In this document: positions 63,767-64,000 of the stretch, piece after piece
How positions within the stretch are numbered: the first letter of the stretch is position 1
Layout: each line of letters opens with the position of its first letter
Source of the DNA: Arthrobacter oryzae
Lineage (GTDB): Bacteria > Actinomycetota > Actinomycetes > Actinomycetales > Micrococcaceae
Direction of reading: 5' to 3'
Assembly: GCF_030812315.1 (NCBI RefSeq)
Contig: NZ_JAUSSM010000006.1
Coordinates: 124,001-188,000 of the forward strand
Length of the DNA stretch: 64,000 nucleotides
Translations under genes and position numbers: made by a program
The notes under the pieces: model-generated
Seen by the model: the letters and a program-made list of their open reading frames with translations, nothing else
What the model was told of the DNA's origin: nothing
Databases searched by the model: none

Positions 63767-64000
63767 TCAGGCCGCAGTGCGGCCTTCTCCATCAGACTGC
63801 GCAGCCAGGTACTTGTCCGGGTTGTTCAGTACAACAATTGTGGGGGTCCGGTGATCGGGCCAGTGGCGATGGCCGGCGGGGACGTGGTCCACACCGCCGG
63901 CATTCCAAGGATGGCAGCGCGCCAGGCGCCGGACCGCTAGCCAGCTTCCCTTCACGGCACCATGCACCGTGATTGCTTCGAGGGCGTAGGCCGAGCACGA
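63767..64000 (-). CDS. yidD: YidD membrane protein insertion factor (C-terminal part)
   Basis: Seventy-seven residues in frame to the right edge: [19 protein letters not shown], then [18 protein letters not shown], the YidD signature. The start lies beyond base 64000. The protein assists YidC at the membrane. The stop is 16 bases before yidC. Confidence 0.88.
   Translation of the reverse strand, partial: SCSAYALEAITVHGAVKGSWLAVRRLARCHPWNAGGVDHVPAGHRHWPDHRTPTIVVLNNPDKYLAAQSDGEGRTAA

Overview
The window is high-GC actinobacterial chromosome, most probably from a Micrococcaceae member close to Arthrobacter/Pseudarthrobacter. The clues are the order rpsF-ssb-rpsR-rplI-dnaB, murJ followed by a separate pseudokinase-like gene, trxB-trxA, and parB-parA-rsmG-jag-yidC-yidD running toward the right edge. 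That last block normally sits beside rnpA-rpmH-dnaA, so the replication origin should lie just beyond base 64000. No tRNA, rRNA, IS element, phage gene or CRISPR array was recognised.

Layout. 0.1-4.5 kb: a secreted two-enzyme rhamnogalacturonan (pectin) degrading protein behind a LacI-type operator. 4.6-5.7 kb: a double-hotdog thioesterase. 6.2-10.9 kb: a compact cell-surface glycan cluster of somewhat lower GC (priming sugar transferase, TagD-like cytidylyltransferase, glycosyltransferase, CDP-alcohol phosphotransferase, anchored accessory protein). 10.9-17.8 kb: dnaB and the rpsF-ssb-rpsR-rplI operon, separated by small membrane-anchored proteins, a zinc-ribbon protein, an FMN reductase and a DUF1801 protein. 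18-24 kb: metabolic and stress genes (DUF1345, M18 aminopeptidase, secreted intradiol dioxygenase-like lipoprotein, Hsp20, amino-acid permease). 23.8-27.9 kb: an ABC exporter plus LuxR-type two-component operon. 28-35.3 kb: PAP2/diacylglycerol-kinase fusion, DeoR-MFS pair, ABC-F protein, secreted SLH-anchored metalloprotease. 35.4-38.4 kb: a penicillin-binding lipoprotein, a patch of gene relics and an HxlR regulator. 38.5-42.1 kb: an NAD(P)-binding protein, a phytoene-desaturase-like oxidoreductase and a GT87 mannosyltransferase-like protein. 42.2-43.1 kb: a lower-GC gap holding two very short ORFs with excellent ribosome-binding sites. 43.1-51.3 kb: histidine phosphatase, CCA-adding enzyme, NUDIX hydrolase, MurJ, its pseudokinase-like partner and trxB-trxA.

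The most unusual stretch is 51.45-58.99 kb. These 7.5 kb contain no reading frame that looks like a gene. They carry ten exact 14-bp parS cores (GTTTCACGTGAAAC) plus one defective copy, and an eleventh exact core lies in the 5' part of parA. The last copy in the gap doubles as the stem of the parB terminator. The same region holds perfect DnaA boxes and a five-unit, 12-bp-spaced array of DnaA-box-like 9-mers. A second cluster of eight DnaA-box-like 9-mers sits between dnaB and the next gene at 12.5-13.0 kb. Together these suggest an extended origin-proximal centromere or replication-control landscape.

Readable regulation includes a SigR/SigH-type promoter before trxB, an S6:S18-type leader before rpsF, 11-bp direct repeats before the ABC/two-component operon, and an HxlR operator. 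Starts were chosen by ribosome-binding site and family alignment. Functional calls come from motif recognition, not database searches.
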